DNA of 64,000 nt from positions 314,648 through 378,647 of the forward strand of contig NZ_LMOO01000006.1 in NCBI RefSeq assembly GCF_001424195.1, written 5' to 3'. This document shows positions 29,695 to 39,242 of the stretch, in pieces (the stretch's first letter is position 1; every line of letters starts with the position of its first letter). This DNA comes from Cellulomonas sp. Leaf334. Its GTDB lineage: Bacteria; Actinomycetota; Actinomycetes; Actinomycetales; Cellulomonadaceae. The notes beneath the pieces were generated by a model. The model worked only from the letters and a program-made list of their open reading frames with translations, was not told the origin of the DNA and did no database searches. The translations under genes were made by a program, and so were the position numbers.

Positions 29695-30374
29695 TGCCTG
29701 CTCAGCCCCTCGTCGTCGTGCTCGACCACGGCGCCGACGACCACGGACCGCTCGCGCAGGCCCTGACCAGCGCGGGTGCGCACGTCGTGGTCACCGCGGA
29801 CAAGCGGACAGCCCTCGTCGCCGACGGGCTCGTCATCGCCGGCCGCGCGCCGGCCGCGGACGTCATGCCGGCCCTGCGGGCGATCGGTGCCGACCAGGTG
29901 GTCGACCGCCGGCTGGCCGGAGGCCGCGCGGTGCTCGCGCTCGGTGTCGGCATGCACGTGATGTTCACCGACGTCGTCCGTGACGGTGCCGTGACGGAGG
30001 GCCTGGGGGAGTGGGCGGGGGTCGTGGACTCCGTCGACGCGCCGCCCGGTGAGGTCGCGGTGCAGGTGCCGGCCGGCTCCGCCCTGTTCGAAGGGCTCGA
30101 CGGTGCCGGCTTCCACCTCCCCGATGCGCGCGCCCCCCGCACGTTCCCCCTGCTCGACGACTGGCCCGCGGACACCCGTCTGGTCGTGCCCCTGGTCACC
30201 TGGTCGTCCGGCGGCGAGCGGTTCGTGGTCGCCGTCGAGAACGGCCCGCTCGTCGCGCTCGCCGTCCACCCCGAGTCGTCCGGCCCGGCCGGCGCGGCGG
30301 TGCTCGCCCGCTGGGTCTCGTCGCTGCGTCCCACTGCCCCCGGCCCCATCGATGCACCTGGAGTGACCGCATGA
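29694..30374 (+). CDS. hisH: HisH-like glutamine amidotransferase domain lacking the catalytic cysteine
   Basis: By position and overall similarity this is HisH, the glutaminase subunit of imidazole glycerol phosphate synthase (226 residues; EGLGEW, VTW, AVENGPL and a late VHPESSG are recognisable). But the nucleophile elbow, usually GICVGMQ, reads ALGVGMH, with Gly84 (codon GGT at 29943) at the cysteine position. The oxyanion stretch PGVG reads AGRA, and the HMGWN and FVHSY segments are missing. The His-x-Glu pair remains. The frame is intact, so this looks like a maintained non-catalytic homologue rather than a decayed gene. It overlaps hisA by four bases. Confidence 0.75.
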   Translation: MPAQPLVVVLDHGADDHGPLAQALTSAGAHVVVTADKRTALVADGLVIAGRAPAADVMPALRAIGADQVVDRRLAGGRAVLALGVGMHVMFTDVVRDGAVTEGLGEWAGVVDSVDAPPGEVAVQVPAGSALFEGLDGAGFHLPDARAPRTFPLLDDWPADTRLVVPLVTWSSGGERFVVAVENGPLVALAVHPESSGPAGAAVLARWVSSLRPTAPGPIDAPGVTA

Positions 30375-31111
30375 CCGACCGCCTCGAGCTGCTGCCCGCC
30401 GTCGACGTCGCCGACGGTCAGGCCGTCCGCCTGACCCAGGGCGCCGCAGGCACCGAGACGGGCTACGGCGACCCGCTGTCCGCCGCGCTCGACTGGTACG
30501 CGGGCGGTGCGGAGTGGATCCACCTCGTCGACCTCGACGCCGCCTTCGGCCGCGGGTCCAACGCGGACCTGCTCGCCGACGTGACCGCCGAGCTGGTCGG
30601 CAAGGGCGTCAAGGTCGAGCTGTCGGGCGGGATCCGCGACGACGCCTCCGTGGAGCGCGCGCTCGGCACGGGTGCGACCCGCATCAACCTCGGCACGGCC
30701 GCCCTGGAGAACCCGGAGTGGACGGCCGGGCTGATCCGGTCGTACGGCGCGCAGGTCGCGGTCGGACTCGACGTCCGCGGCACGACGCTCGCCGCCCGGG
30801 GCTGGACGAAGGACGGCGGAGACCTCTGGGAGGTGCTCGCCCGCCTCGAGGACGCCGGGTGCGCCCGCTACGTCGTGACCGACGTGAACAAGGACGGCAT
30901 GCTCAACGGCCCGAACGTGGAGCTGCTGCAGCAGATGTGTGCCCGGACGGACGCCCCCGTGATCGCGTCGGGCGGGGTCTCCAGCCTGGAGGACCTGCGC
31001 GTGCTGCGGACGCTCGTGCCGCTCGGCGTCGAGGGCGCGATCGTCGGCAAGGCCCTCTACGCCGGCGCGTTCACGCTGCCCGAGGCGCTGGACGTCGCCG
31101 GACGCCCGTGA
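30371..31111 (+). CDS. priA: PriA/HisA, phosphoribosyl isomerase
   Basis: A beta/alpha-barrel isomerase of 246 residues acting on ProFAR in histidine synthesis; actinobacterial PriA enzymes usually also isomerise phosphoribosyl anthranilate for tryptophan. Visible are [15 protein letters not shown] with the first catalytic Asp12, [16 protein letters not shown] and [10 protein letters not shown] with the second catalytic aspartate, and ASGGVSS. Bifunctionality is inferred from the lineage. The ATG overlaps the hisH stop. Confidence 0.92.
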   Translation: MTDRLELLPAVDVADGQAVRLTQGAAGTETGYGDPLSAALDWYAGGAEWIHLVDLDAAFGRGSNADLLADVTAELVGKGVKVELSGGIRDDASVERALGTGATRINLGTAALENPEWTAGLIRSYGAQVAVGLDVRGTTLAARGWTKDGGDLWEVLARLEDAGCARYVVTDVNKDGMLNGPNVELLQQMCARTDAPVIASGGVSSLEDLRVLRTLVPLGVEGAIVGKALYAGAFTLPEALDVAGRP

Positions 31112-31833
31112 CGGGACGCGCGCTCCCGCCGTCGTCCCCGTTCGCGGGTGACGACGGTGCCGCGGACCCCGCGGTCGCTGGCGCGCTGGCGGCGCTGCAG
31201 GACCGTTCGGGGACGGTCCGCGCCGTGGTCGACGCCCTGGCGGGCACCCGGGTGCTCGTCCCGGTGCTCGCGGAGCTCGAGGTCGAGGACGTCGTCGTGC
31301 ACGGCGGCCACGCGCACACCGTCGACAAGGAGGCCTCGGCCGGCATCGTCGCGCTGCAGGCCCCCGACGGGCGGACGGCCCTGCCGGTGTTCACCTCGGT
31401 CGCGACGATGGCCGCGTGGCGCGCGGACGCCCGGCCGGTGCCGTCGGACGTCGCGCGCGCGGCACTCTCGGCGGTGACCGAGGGCTGGGAGGTGCTGGTC
31501 GTCGACCCGGGCGGTCCCACGACCGTCCTCGTCCCGCGTCCGGCCGTGTGGGCCCTCGCGCAGCAGGAACGCTGGCGTCCGGCGGTCACCCCCGAGGGTG
31601 TCGACCCGGAGGTGCGCGACGCGATCGTCGCCGCCGTGACGCCCGTGACCGGAGTGGTCGCGGCCGACGCCGTGCCCGGCACGCGTGCGGAGGTCGCCGT
31701 CGTCGTCACCCTGGTCGGCGGCCTGGACCGCGTCGGGCTCGACGCGGTGCTGGTGCAGGTCAACGCGGCGCTGGCCGGTGCCGAGCTGGTGGCGACCCGG
31801 GTCGACTCGCTCGAGATCCGTCCCCGGGGCTAG
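31108..31833 (+). CDS. SseB-family protein
   Basis: A 241-residue protein with an SseB-type core (residues about 35-130: [36 protein letters not shown]). SseB-domain proteins often follow priA in actinobacterial histidine loci; their function is unknown. The GTG at 31108 overlaps the hisA stop. The usual downstream hisF is absent: the next gene is convergent and overlaps this one by four bases. Confidence 0.8.
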   Translation: MTGRALPPSSPFAGDDGAADPAVAGALAALQDRSGTVRAVVDALAGTRVLVPVLAELEVEDVVVHGGHAHTVDKEASAGIVALQAPDGRTALPVFTSVATMAAWRADARPVPSDVARAALSAVTEGWEVLVVDPGGPTTVLVPRPAVWALAQQERWRPAVTPEGVDPEVRDAIVAAVTPVTGVVAADAVPGTRAEVAVVVTLVGGLDRVGLDAVLVQVNAALAGAELVATRVDSLEIRPRG

Positions 31834-32234
31834 TGGCGGCGCTTGACCGCCCACGCGAGCGCGAACGTGCCGAGCACGGCGGCGAGCACGACCTGGCCGC
31901 CGAGGATCACGCGGTTGAGGTCCAGCGCCGGCTGCCAGTGCGCACCGGTCTCGTCGACGACGAAGACACCGACGGCCTTGACGTGCACGCCGTACCCACC
32001 GCCACCGCCGTGACCCTCCTGGCCCCCGGTGCGAGCGTTCTCGCCCGCGGCGCCGGCGGACGGCACCCCCATCTCGCCCCCGCCGGACCCGGAGCCGGTC
32101 CCGCCCCAGAGCCGCGCGACCGGGATGACGAGGGTGCCGTTGCGTTCGTACGCCTCCCCGAACACGCGGCGCACGGTGAACGTGTCGTTCGCCGCGTTCG
32201 TGAGGCTGGCGGGGTCGAAGTGCGGAACAGCCAT
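31830..32234 (-). CDS. GerW/YtfJ-family protein with C-terminal membrane segment
   Basis: A 134-residue protein. Residues about 18-100 fit the GerW (YtfJ) family, first described as spore proteins in Bacillus: VRRVFGEAYERNGTLVIPVARL, a Gly-rich loop (residues 45-80), then VKAVGVFVV. One hydrophobic segment at the C-terminus (VILGGQVVLAAVLGTFALAW) ends in KRRH, so it is probably membrane-anchored. The lineage does not sporulate, so the role here is open. Confidence 0.75.
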   Translation of the reverse strand: MAVPHFDPASLTNAANDTFTVRRVFGEAYERNGTLVIPVARLWGGTGSGSGGGEMGVPSAGAAGENARTGGQEGHGGGGGYGVHVKAVGVFVVDETGAHWQPALDLNRVILGGQVVLAAVLGTFALAWAVKRRH

Positions 32235-32254
32235 GGGGTCCTCCCGGGATCGGG

Positions 32255-32977
32255 TCAGCCGGCGCAGGGCGCGGTGGGCGTGAACGACGCCTCGTCGTCC
32301 AGCATGGACCGCAGCGTGCTCACGGGCACCACAAAACTGTGCCCGTTCGAGTCCTTCGCGTACACGACCCCCACGACCCGACCGTCGCTGTCGAGCACAG
32401 CCGACCCGGAGCTGCCGTGCTCGACGGGTGCGTCGGTGACGAGCACGGCGCCCAGGTTCGCGTTGAGCGGGTCGGTCTGGCTGGCGAGCACCTGCCCGGT
32501 GGTCACGGTGAGCGCCCGCCCGAGCGGGTACCCGACGACCGTGACCTGGTCGCCGACGGCGGGGTCTGCGGACGCGAGCTCGGGTGCGGCCGGCAGGGCG
32601 TCGTCGGTGCGCACGATCGCCAGGTCGGCGAGAGCGGCCGTGCTGGCCGCCGCGGCGCCGATGTCCCGGCCGTCGTAGGTGCTGAGCTGGAGCGCCGACG
32701 AGTCGCTGACGACGTGCCGGTTGGTCACCAGCGTGTGGTCGTCGAGCGCGAACCCCGAGCCGGTCGACAGGGTTCCGCAGCCGATGTTCCGGATCCGCAC
32801 GGCCATCCTCTGGGCGGAGTCGAAGCCGTCGGGGGAGAGGTTCCCGCTGGACGTCGGGGTCTGCTGCGGCAGGTCGGTGGGCATGACGTCCGTCGGCACC
32901 GGCGCCGGCGGTCCGGGCAGCAGGCTGCAGCCGCTGGTCAGGACGAGGAGGGCGACGACGGCCAGCCGTCGCCTCAT
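32255..32977 (-). CDS. Trypsin-like serine protease lipoprotein
   Basis: A 240-residue secreted lipoprotein: signal peptide with lipobox LTSGC and lipidated Cys17, a Pro/Thr linker, then a chymotrypsin-fold protease. The triad is visible as His in TNRHVV, Asp in ALADLAIV and Ser in HGSSGSAV. It lacks a PDZ domain, unlike HtrA. It would act on the outer face of the membrane. Its ATG overlaps the stop of the upstream coiled-coil membrane gene (ATGA), suggesting the two work together. Confidence 0.85.
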   Translation of the reverse strand: MRRRLAVVALLVLTSGCSLLPGPPAPVPTDVMPTDLPQQTPTSSGNLSPDGFDSAQRMAVRIRNIGCGTLSTGSGFALDDHTLVTNRHVVSDSSALQLSTYDGRDIGAAAASTAALADLAIVRTDDALPAAPELASADPAVGDQVTVVGYPLGRALTVTTGQVLASQTDPLNANLGAVLVTDAPVEHGSSGSAVLDSDGRVVGVVYAKDSNGHSFVVPVSTLRSMLDDEASFTPTAPCAG

Positions 32978-33645
32978 CGCTCGAGCTCGCGCTGGAGCGC
33001 GGCGTTGGCGTCGGTCGCCCGGGCGCACACCGTCTGCACGTCGGAGGTGAACCGCTCGAGGTCGCTCGGGTCGTACTGGTCGGAGTTCTGCAGGTACCCG
33101 ATGAGCCGTTGCTGACCGTCCACGCAGCTGGCCAGTGCCGTCGCGACCTGCCCGGCCGCCTGGGACACCCGCGACTGGTAGTCGGCGAGCTGCTGCTGCG
33201 ACGCGCTGGTGTCCCCGAGCTGGGCCTTCTCGTCGGCGAGCTCGGTGATCCGCTGCTGGGCGGTGGCGAGCTGCGTCGTCGTGGCGTCCAGCTCGGCCTG
33301 CGTCGCGGCGAGGTCGGCCTGCGACGCCGCGAGCTCGCCCGCCGTGGAGCGTGCCAGCGTCTCCCACTGCTCCGTGGACGCCTGCCACGCCTCGTTGGTC
33401 GTGAGCATGCGGCCGAGGACGAGGCCTGCGCCGACGACGGTCGCGACGAGCAGGACCGTCAGCACGACCGTCGTCACGCCGGGCCGACGCCGACGAGCCG
33501 CGGGTGGTTCCGGCTGTGCTGCGGGCGCGCCCGGGTACCACGGCGCCACGGCCGGAACGGGCGGGTTCACCCGCGTGACCTCCGTCACCGGCGGCTCCGC
33601 GCGGGAGGGCTGGACGTCACGGGGGAGCGGCTCGTCGGGCTGCAT
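32974..33645 (-). CDS. Single-pass membrane protein with extracytoplasmic coiled coil
   Basis: A 223-residue protein with a Pro-rich cytoplasmic tail (about 60 residues), an RRRRPG stretch, one membrane helix (about residues 57-78), and an extracytoplasmic coiled coil (about 85-150, rich in Ala, Gln, Thr with Asp/Glu). Two cysteines near the C-terminus (SCVDG and VCARA) could form a disulfide. I recognise no named family. The ATG at 33645 is chosen over upstream starts because it gives a normal Pro-rich N-terminus. It is coupled to the protease gene. Confidence 0.7.
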   Translation of the reverse strand: MQPDEPLPRDVQPSRAEPPVTEVTRVNPPVPAVAPWYPGAPAAQPEPPAARRRRPGVTTVVLTVLLVATVVGAGLVLGRMLTTNEAWQASTEQWETLARSTAGELAASQADLAATQAELDATTTQLATAQQRITELADEKAQLGDTSASQQQLADYQSRVSQAAGQVATALASCVDGQQRLIGYLQNSDQYDPSDLERFTSDVQTVCARATDANAALQRELER

Positions 33646-33763
33646 CCGCCCAGGATACGAGGCACGTCTGTGCGTCTCGGGGGGTACGTGCTCCTGGGCC
33701 GGCCCCGTGCCCGGGCGGGACATCAGGGCGAGGGCACGGAGCCGCAGCGGTGACAATCGTCGG

Positions 33764-35047
33764 ATGCCCTCGACGACCTACGGAGCCGTGCTGCGCCTGC
33801 CCGGCGTCGCGCGACTCTTCGTCGTCTCCTTCCTCGCCCGCATCCCCGCGGCGATGGTCGGCGTGGTCCTCACCCTGCACGTCGTCTCGACGCTCGACCG
33901 CGGCTACGGCCAGGCCGGCCTCGTCGTGGGGGCCGCGACCATCGGCATGGCCCTCGGGGCACCCTGGCGGGGCCGTCTCGTCGACCGGCTCGGGCTCCGG
34001 CGTGCCATCGCGCCGTCGGTCGTGGTCGAGTCGGCCGTCTGGCTCGTCGCGCCGCACCTGTCCTACGAGCTGCTCATCGGCGCCGCGTTCGTCGCCGGGC
34101 TGTTCCTCGTGCCCGTCTTCTCGGTCAGCCGGCAGTCGCTGTCGGTCCTCGTCCCGATCGCGCACCAGAAGGCGGCGTTCTCGCTGGACTCGGTCGCGGT
34201 CGAGCTGACATTCATGCTCTCGCCGGTGGTCGGGGTGCTGCTGGCGACGCAGGCGTCGACCTCGCTCGCGCTCACGGTCGTGGGGGCGCTGACGGTCGGT
34301 GGTGGCGTGCTGCTCATGTGGGCGAACCCGCCGACACGCAGCGCGCCCTCGACCGGGCCGGCCCCGGAGCTCCCGAAGCAGCGTCTGGTCAGCCCGGCGC
34401 TCGTCGTCCTGCTCCTCGCGGGGGTGGCGGCGTCGTTCGTGCTGGTCGGGACAGACGTGTCCCTGGTCGCGACGCTCAACGACTCCGGCCGCTCCGCCGA
34501 CGTCGGCTGGATGATCGCGCTGTGGGCGGGCGGGTCGGTCGTCGGGGGACTGGTGCACGGCGCCAGCCACCGTAACCCCTCGCCGCTGCTGCTCGTCGCT
34601 CTGCTGGCGCTGGCGACGGTACCCGCCGCGTTCGTGAGCGGGCCGGTCTGGCTCGCGGTCGCGGTCGTCGTCGCGGGGCTGCCCTGCGCACCCGCGCTCT
34701 CCTCGATCAACGCGTCGCTCGTCCGGCTGGTCCCGGAGCACCGGCGCGGCGAGGTCATGGGGTGGAGCGGCACGATGTCGACCGTCGGCAACGCGCTCGG
34801 TGCGCCGCTGTGCGGTGCGGTGATCGACCGCGCGAGCCCGGGGGCCGGCTTCCTCACCGCGGCGGTGGTCGGTGGTGGCCTCGCCGTCGGCGGGCTCGTC
34901 GTGCTCGCGCTCGGCCGCGGGCGCGGTCGGGTGGCCGCCGTGGTGACGGAGCGTCCCGCTCCGCGGCACGTGCCGACGGTGCGTGCGGTCCGCCGGCGGG
35001 GCGCGGCGGCGACCCACCGCGTCCGGGTCAGACGACCGAGCCGGTGA
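33764..35047 (+). CDS. MFS transporter
   Basis: A 427-residue major facilitator with about twelve membrane helices in two halves joined by a loop containing PSTGPAPELPKQR. The loop between helices 2 and 3, APWRGRLVDRLGLRR, is the MFS motif A. It resembles sugar or drug efflux MFS proteins; the substrate is unknown. A GACAAT element (33752-33757) sits seven bases before the ATG, suggesting a leaderless start. The basic C-terminal tail overlaps the convergent DUF1844 gene by 20 bases. Confidence 0.85.
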   Translation: MPSTTYGAVLRLPGVARLFVVSFLARIPAAMVGVVLTLHVVSTLDRGYGQAGLVVGAATIGMALGAPWRGRLVDRLGLRRAIAPSVVVESAVWLVAPHLSYELLIGAAFVAGLFLVPVFSVSRQSLSVLVPIAHQKAAFSLDSVAVELTFMLSPVVGVLLATQASTSLALTVVGALTVGGGVLLMWANPPTRSAPSTGPAPELPKQRLVSPALVVLLLAGVAASFVLVGTDVSLVATLNDSGRSADVGWMIALWAGGSVVGGLVHGASHRNPSPLLLVALLALATVPAAFVSGPVWLAVAVVVAGLPCAPALSSINASLVRLVPEHRRGEVMGWSGTMSTVGNALGAPLCGAVIDRASPGAGFLTAAVVGGGLAVGGLVVLALGRGRGRVAAVVTERPAPRHVPTVRAVRRRGAAATHRVRVRRPSR

Positions 35048-35396
35048 ACTTCTCGCCCGGTCCCTCGCCCGGGGCGTCGGGGAAGGGCGAGGCCTCGCGG
35101 AACGCGAGCTGGAGCGAGCGCAGCCCGTCGCGCAGGGAACGCGCGTGCTGGTTGCCGATGTCGGGGGCCGAGGCCGTGACCAGCGCGGCGAGCGCGGTGA
35201 TGAGCTTGCGGGCCTCGTCGAGGTCGAGGAAGTCGGCGCCGGCGCCGGTCGGTCCGTCCTCCGCGAGCCCGCACTTCACGGCGGCGGCGCTCATGAGGTG
35301 GACGGCGGCGGTCGTGATGACCTCGACCGCGGCGACGTCGGCGATGTCGCGGGTCGCGGTCGTGGTGGGGTCGGTGTCCGGGCTGGTCTCGCTCAT
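35028..35396 (-). CDS. DUF1844-family protein
   Basis: A 122-residue protein of the DUF1844 family, with the helical core DVAAVEVITTAAVHLMSAAAVKCGLAE and LDLDEARKLITALAALV. Members occur next to infC in many actinobacteria, but their function is unknown; a link to translation is suggested only by position. The gene diverges from infC across the leader region and its 3' end overlaps the MFS gene. Confidence 0.85.
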   Translation of the reverse strand: MSETSPDTDPTTTATRDIADVAAVEVITTAAVHLMSAAAVKCGLAEDGPTGAGADFLDLDEARKLITALAALVTASAPDIGNQHARSLRDGLRSLQLAFREASPFPDAPGEGPGEKFTGSVV

Positions 35397-35738
35397 GCGC
35401 CGATCCTCTCACCGGCGCAGGGGACACCCGGCACCGATTCGGGTGTTCGGGCCCGCTCTGGTAACCTAGGCAGTCGACTGACCTGGGTGGTGATTCTTGC
35501 TGCCCAGGCGCACAAGTGGAGTTCCTCCCACCTGGGCCTCGACCGTACGGCGCGTTGGATGCGTGTCGTCGACAGAGACCGGGTCACAGTCCGCACCGGA
35601 CGGCGCGAGCCGCTCCCGGTGGCGTGAGCATGGCTCCGGCCGTGCCCGCCTGGCGGACCACGAGGCCTCCTCCTGTGACCAGGACGGGGGCCTTCCTCGT
35701 TCGCGGCGGTCACCCACGACGAACCTGAGGAGCACCAC
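35397..35738 (+). promoter_or_regulatory. infC promoter and structured 5' leader
   Basis: No gene lies in these 342 bases. A candidate promoter is TTCGGG-18-TAACCT (35438-35467). The RNA after it contains CCTGGG (35482-35487), GCCCAGG (35502-35508) and CCTGGGC (35531-35537): the middle segment can pair with either flank, giving two exclusive hairpins. A third, GAGGCC with GGCCTTCCTC (about 35662-35699), lies closer to the gene. Leaders of infC-rpmI-rplT operons are regulated by L20 or attenuation in other bacteria; here a switch is inferred. GAGGAG at 35727-35732 is the infC ribosome site. Confidence 0.5.
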
Positions 35739-36878
<1,140 letters not shown>

Positions 36879-36972
36879 CCAGCACGAACGGACGGCCCGG
36901 CCCCCCGGTCGGACCGCACCAGACGAGTCGTACGAACCCGTGCGATGTGAAGGACAAGGAGACACGGCAGCC

Positions 36973-37167
36973 ATGCCGAAGAACAAGACGCACTCCGGTG
37001 CCAAGAAGCGCTTCCGGGTCACCGGGACCGGCAAGGTCATGCGCGAGCAGGCCGGCGGTCGCCACCTGCTCGAGCACAAGTCGAGCCGCCGCACCCGCCG
37101 CATCGCCGGCGACCTCGTCGTCTCCCCTGCCGACGCCCCCCGTATCAAGAAGCTGCTCGGGAAGTGA
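36973..37167 (+). CDS. rpmI: Ribosomal protein bL35
   Basis: A 64-residue basic large-subunit protein, [20 protein letters not shown] at the N-terminus and [11 protein letters not shown] in the middle, full family length. AAGGAG (36956-36961) precedes the ATG. It lies in the standard infC-rpmI-rplT order. A GC-rich hairpin (37169-37192, nine pairs with one bulge) separates it from rplT. Confidence 0.97.
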   Translation: MPKNKTHSGAKKRFRVTGTGKVMREQAGGRHLLEHKSSRRTRRIAGDLVVSPADAPRIKKLLGK

Positions 37168-37230
37168 TCCCGGGGGCGCACCTGCGCCCCGGTCACTCGG
37201 TCCGAGCCTGAGACAAGCAAGGAGCATCAC

Positions 37231-37614
37231 GTGGCACGCGTGAAGCGGGCGGTCAACGCCCAGAAGAAGCGCCGTACAACCCTCGAGCGCGCTGCGGGCT
37301 ACCGCGGTCAGCGGTCGCGCCTGTACCGGAAGGCGAAGGAGCAGGTCACCCACTCCCTCGTCTACGCGTACCGCGACCGCAAGGTGCGCAAGCAGGACTT
37401 CCGCAAGCTGTGGATCCAGCGCATCAACGCTGCGTCCCGCGAGCAGGGTCTGACCTACAACCGCCTGATCCAGGGCCTCAAGCTCGCCGGCATCGAGGTG
37501 GACCGCCGCGTGCTGGCCGACCTCGCCGTGAACGACGCCGCGACGTTCGCGACGCTCGTCAAGGCCGCCAAGGCCGCGCTGCCCGAGGACGTCAACGCGC
37601 CGAAGGCTGCGTGA
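37231..37614 (+). CDS. rplT: Ribosomal protein bL20
   Basis: A 127-residue large-subunit protein that binds 23S rRNA and drives early assembly. It shows [46 protein letters not shown] central region and [17 protein letters not shown]. The GTG start has AAGGAG about seven bases upstream. In several bacteria L20 represses its own operon through the infC leader; the structured leader here would suit that. Confidence 0.97.
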   Translation: MARVKRAVNAQKKRRTTLERAAGYRGQRSRLYRKAKEQVTHSLVYAYRDRKVRKQDFRKLWIQRINAASREQGLTYNRLIQGLKLAGIEVDRRVLADLAVNDAATFATLVKAAKAALPEDVNAPKAA

Positions 37615-37629
37615 CCCTCGTTCGTCGCT

Positions 37630-37676
37630 GAGCCCGACCGCCCGACCCGCCTCGCCGCGGGGCCGGGCGGTGGCTC
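37630..37676 (+). terminator. Terminator after rplT
   Basis: GAGCC then ACCGCCCG (37630-37644, with a two-base bulge) pairs with CGGGCGGTGGCTC (37664-37676), a 13-pair stem just past the rplT stop. There is no T-run. A second hairpin, AGCCCCCG (37689-37696) with CGGGGGCT (37711-37718), follows and may strengthen termination. Confidence 0.65.
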
Positions 37677-37765
37677 GGTGAACCCCGGAGCCCCCGGAGC
37701 CCTGTGCTCGCGGGGGCTTCGCTATGCTCCGGCCGTGCGGTCGCCGACGGTCTGTTCCTGAGCAC

Positions 37766-38416
37766 GTGGATCCCGCACGCCGACGGGTCGACGGCGCGCC
37801 TGCGCGTCGGGCGTGGGACGTCGCCGTCGAGGCTCACGACCTGCTCTCGTTCTCGGGTGAGCCGATCGCCGCGGGGCTGACCGCCGAGGAGGTCGAGCGC
37901 GTCGAGGGGCGGTTCGGCTTCCGCTTCGCGCCGGTGCACCGCGCGTTCCTGAGCATCGGGATGCCGCGCGGCCCGCAGTGGCCCAACTGGCGCACGGGGT
38001 CCGTCCGGTCCCTGCACAGGCGCCTGCAGGCTCCCGTCGACGGAGTGGTCGCCGATGTCCTCGAGCACGACTTCTGGCCTGCGCGCTGGGGTGCGCGCCC
38101 GGTGGAGGACGACACGCGGGAGGCGGTGGCCCGCGCAGAGCTGGCGAGGGTGCCCGCGCTCGTCCCGCTGGTCGCGTGGTGCTACCTGCCTGCGGTGGAC
38201 GCCCTGCCGGAGGTGCCGGTGCTCACCGTCGAGCGGAGCATCGTCTCCGTCGTGGGTCACGACCTCGCCCACTACGTCGGCCGGGTGTTCTCAGGACACG
38301 ACCCGGAGCAGGCCGCGCCCCCGCTGCGGGTCCCGTTCTGGTCGGACGTCGCGGCACTGCTCGACCCGACCCGGCGCGGCCTGATGGACCCGGCGAGGTC
38401 GCCGGGCACGCGATGA
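37766..38416 (+). CDS. SUKH (SMI1/KNR4)-like protein
   Basis: A protein of about 216 residues with the core GLTAEEVERVEGRFGFRF, HRAFLSIGMP and FWPARWGARP seen in actinobacterial SMI1/KNR4 (SUKH) proteins; many SUKH proteins are immunity proteins to contact-dependent toxins, but stand-alone members have unknown roles. No toxin gene is nearby. The start is uncertain: GTG 37766 or ATG 37724, the latter overlapping a TATGCT -10 element (37723-37728). Confidence 0.65.
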   Translation: MDPARRRVDGAPARRAWDVAVEAHDLLSFSGEPIAAGLTAEEVERVEGRFGFRFAPVHRAFLSIGMPRGPQWPNWRTGSVRSLHRRLQAPVDGVVADVLEHDFWPARWGARPVEDDTREAVARAELARVPALVPLVAWCYLPAVDALPEVPVLTVERSIVSVVGHDLAHYVGRVFSGHDPEQAAPPLRVPFWSDVAALLDPTRRGLMDPARSPGTR

Positions 38417-38423
38417 TGTCCCG

Positions 38424-39242
38424 GTGAGCACCCCCACCCTGACCAATCCCCGGGCCGAGCGGGTGAAGGCGGTCCGGTCCCTGACCAGCCGGTCGGTCCG
38501 GCAGCGGGCGGGGCGGTTCGTCGTCGAGGGTCCGCAGGCGGTGCGTGAGGCGGTGCTGGCTGCCGACGTGCACGACGTCTACGTGACCGCGGAGGCGGCG
38601 CAGCGGTACCCCGAGATCGTCGACCGTGCCCACCAGCGCGACATCCGGGTGTCGGTCGGGACGGCGGAGGTGCTCGACGCGATGAGCCCCGACGCGCAGC
38701 AGGTGGTGGCCGTCGCGTCGCTCACGTCGCACACGCTGTCGGACCTGACCGGACCGCGACTGGTCGCTGTGCTGGCGAACGTCCGGGACCCCGGGAACGC
38801 CGGGACGGTGATCCGGGCCGCCGACGCGGCCGGGGCCGACGCCGCGGTGCTCACCGCGGAGAGCGTCGACGTGCACAACCCGAAGGTCGTCCGGTCCACG
38901 GCGGGGTCGCTGTTCCACCTGCCGGTCATCACCGGCGCTGACCTGGCGGCCGCGGTCGCCACACTGCGCTCCGCCGGACTGACGGTGCTCGCGGCCGACG
39001 GCGCCGGTGAGCACGACCTCGACGACCTGCTGGACGTCGCGGGCCACGCACCGGACGGCGTCCCCGACCTCGCGCGCGCGACCGCGTGGGTGTTCGGCAA
39101 CGAGGCGTGGGGACTGCGCGAGGAGGACCGCGCGCTGGCGGACGCGGTCGTGCGCGTCCCCATCCGAGGCCGCGCGGAGTCGCTCAACCTGGCGACGGCG
39201 GCGACGGTCTGCCTCTACGCGAGCTCGCGGGCGCAGCGATGA
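38424..39242 (+). CDS. SpoU/TrmH-family RNA 2'-O-methyltransferase
   Basis: A 272-residue SPOUT methyltransferase of the TsnR/RlmB group: an N-terminal substrate-binding domain (residues about 10-100; RFVVEGPQAVREAV) and a knotted catalytic domain with NVRDPGNAGTVIRAA, VFGNEAWGL and IRGRAESLNLATAA, the SAM-binding knot motifs. The target is probably 23S rRNA but cannot be specified. GTG 38424 lies seven bases after GATGAT, another possible leaderless start. It lies between the ribosomal protein operon and pheST, as in many actinobacteria. Confidence 0.88.
   Translation: MSTPTLTNPRAERVKAVRSLTSRSVRQRAGRFVVEGPQAVREAVLAADVHDVYVTAEAAQRYPEIVDRAHQRDIRVSVGTAEVLDAMSPDAQQVVAVASLTSHTLSDLTGPRLVAVLANVRDPGNAGTVIRAADAAGADAAVLTAESVDVHNPKVVRSTAGSLFHLPVITGADLAAAVATLRSAGLTVLAADGAGEHDLDDLLDVAGHAPDGVPDLARATAWVFGNEAWGLREEDRALADAVVRVPIRGRAESLNLATAATVCLYASSRAQR

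Noticed and set aside
29694..30374. Calling hisH a pseudogene
   Set aside because: The frame is intact and full length, the codon use is normal and the gene is coupled to hisA; loss looks selective for the active site.
35659..35738. Upstream extension of infC using a standard start codon
   Set aside because: Reading codon by codon from the stop at 35676 to 35739 shows no ATG, GTG or TTG in frame.
37766..38416. Toxin-immunity module
   Set aside because: SUKH proteins can be immunity factors, but there is no toxin, secretion or polymorphic-repeat gene in the neighbourhood.
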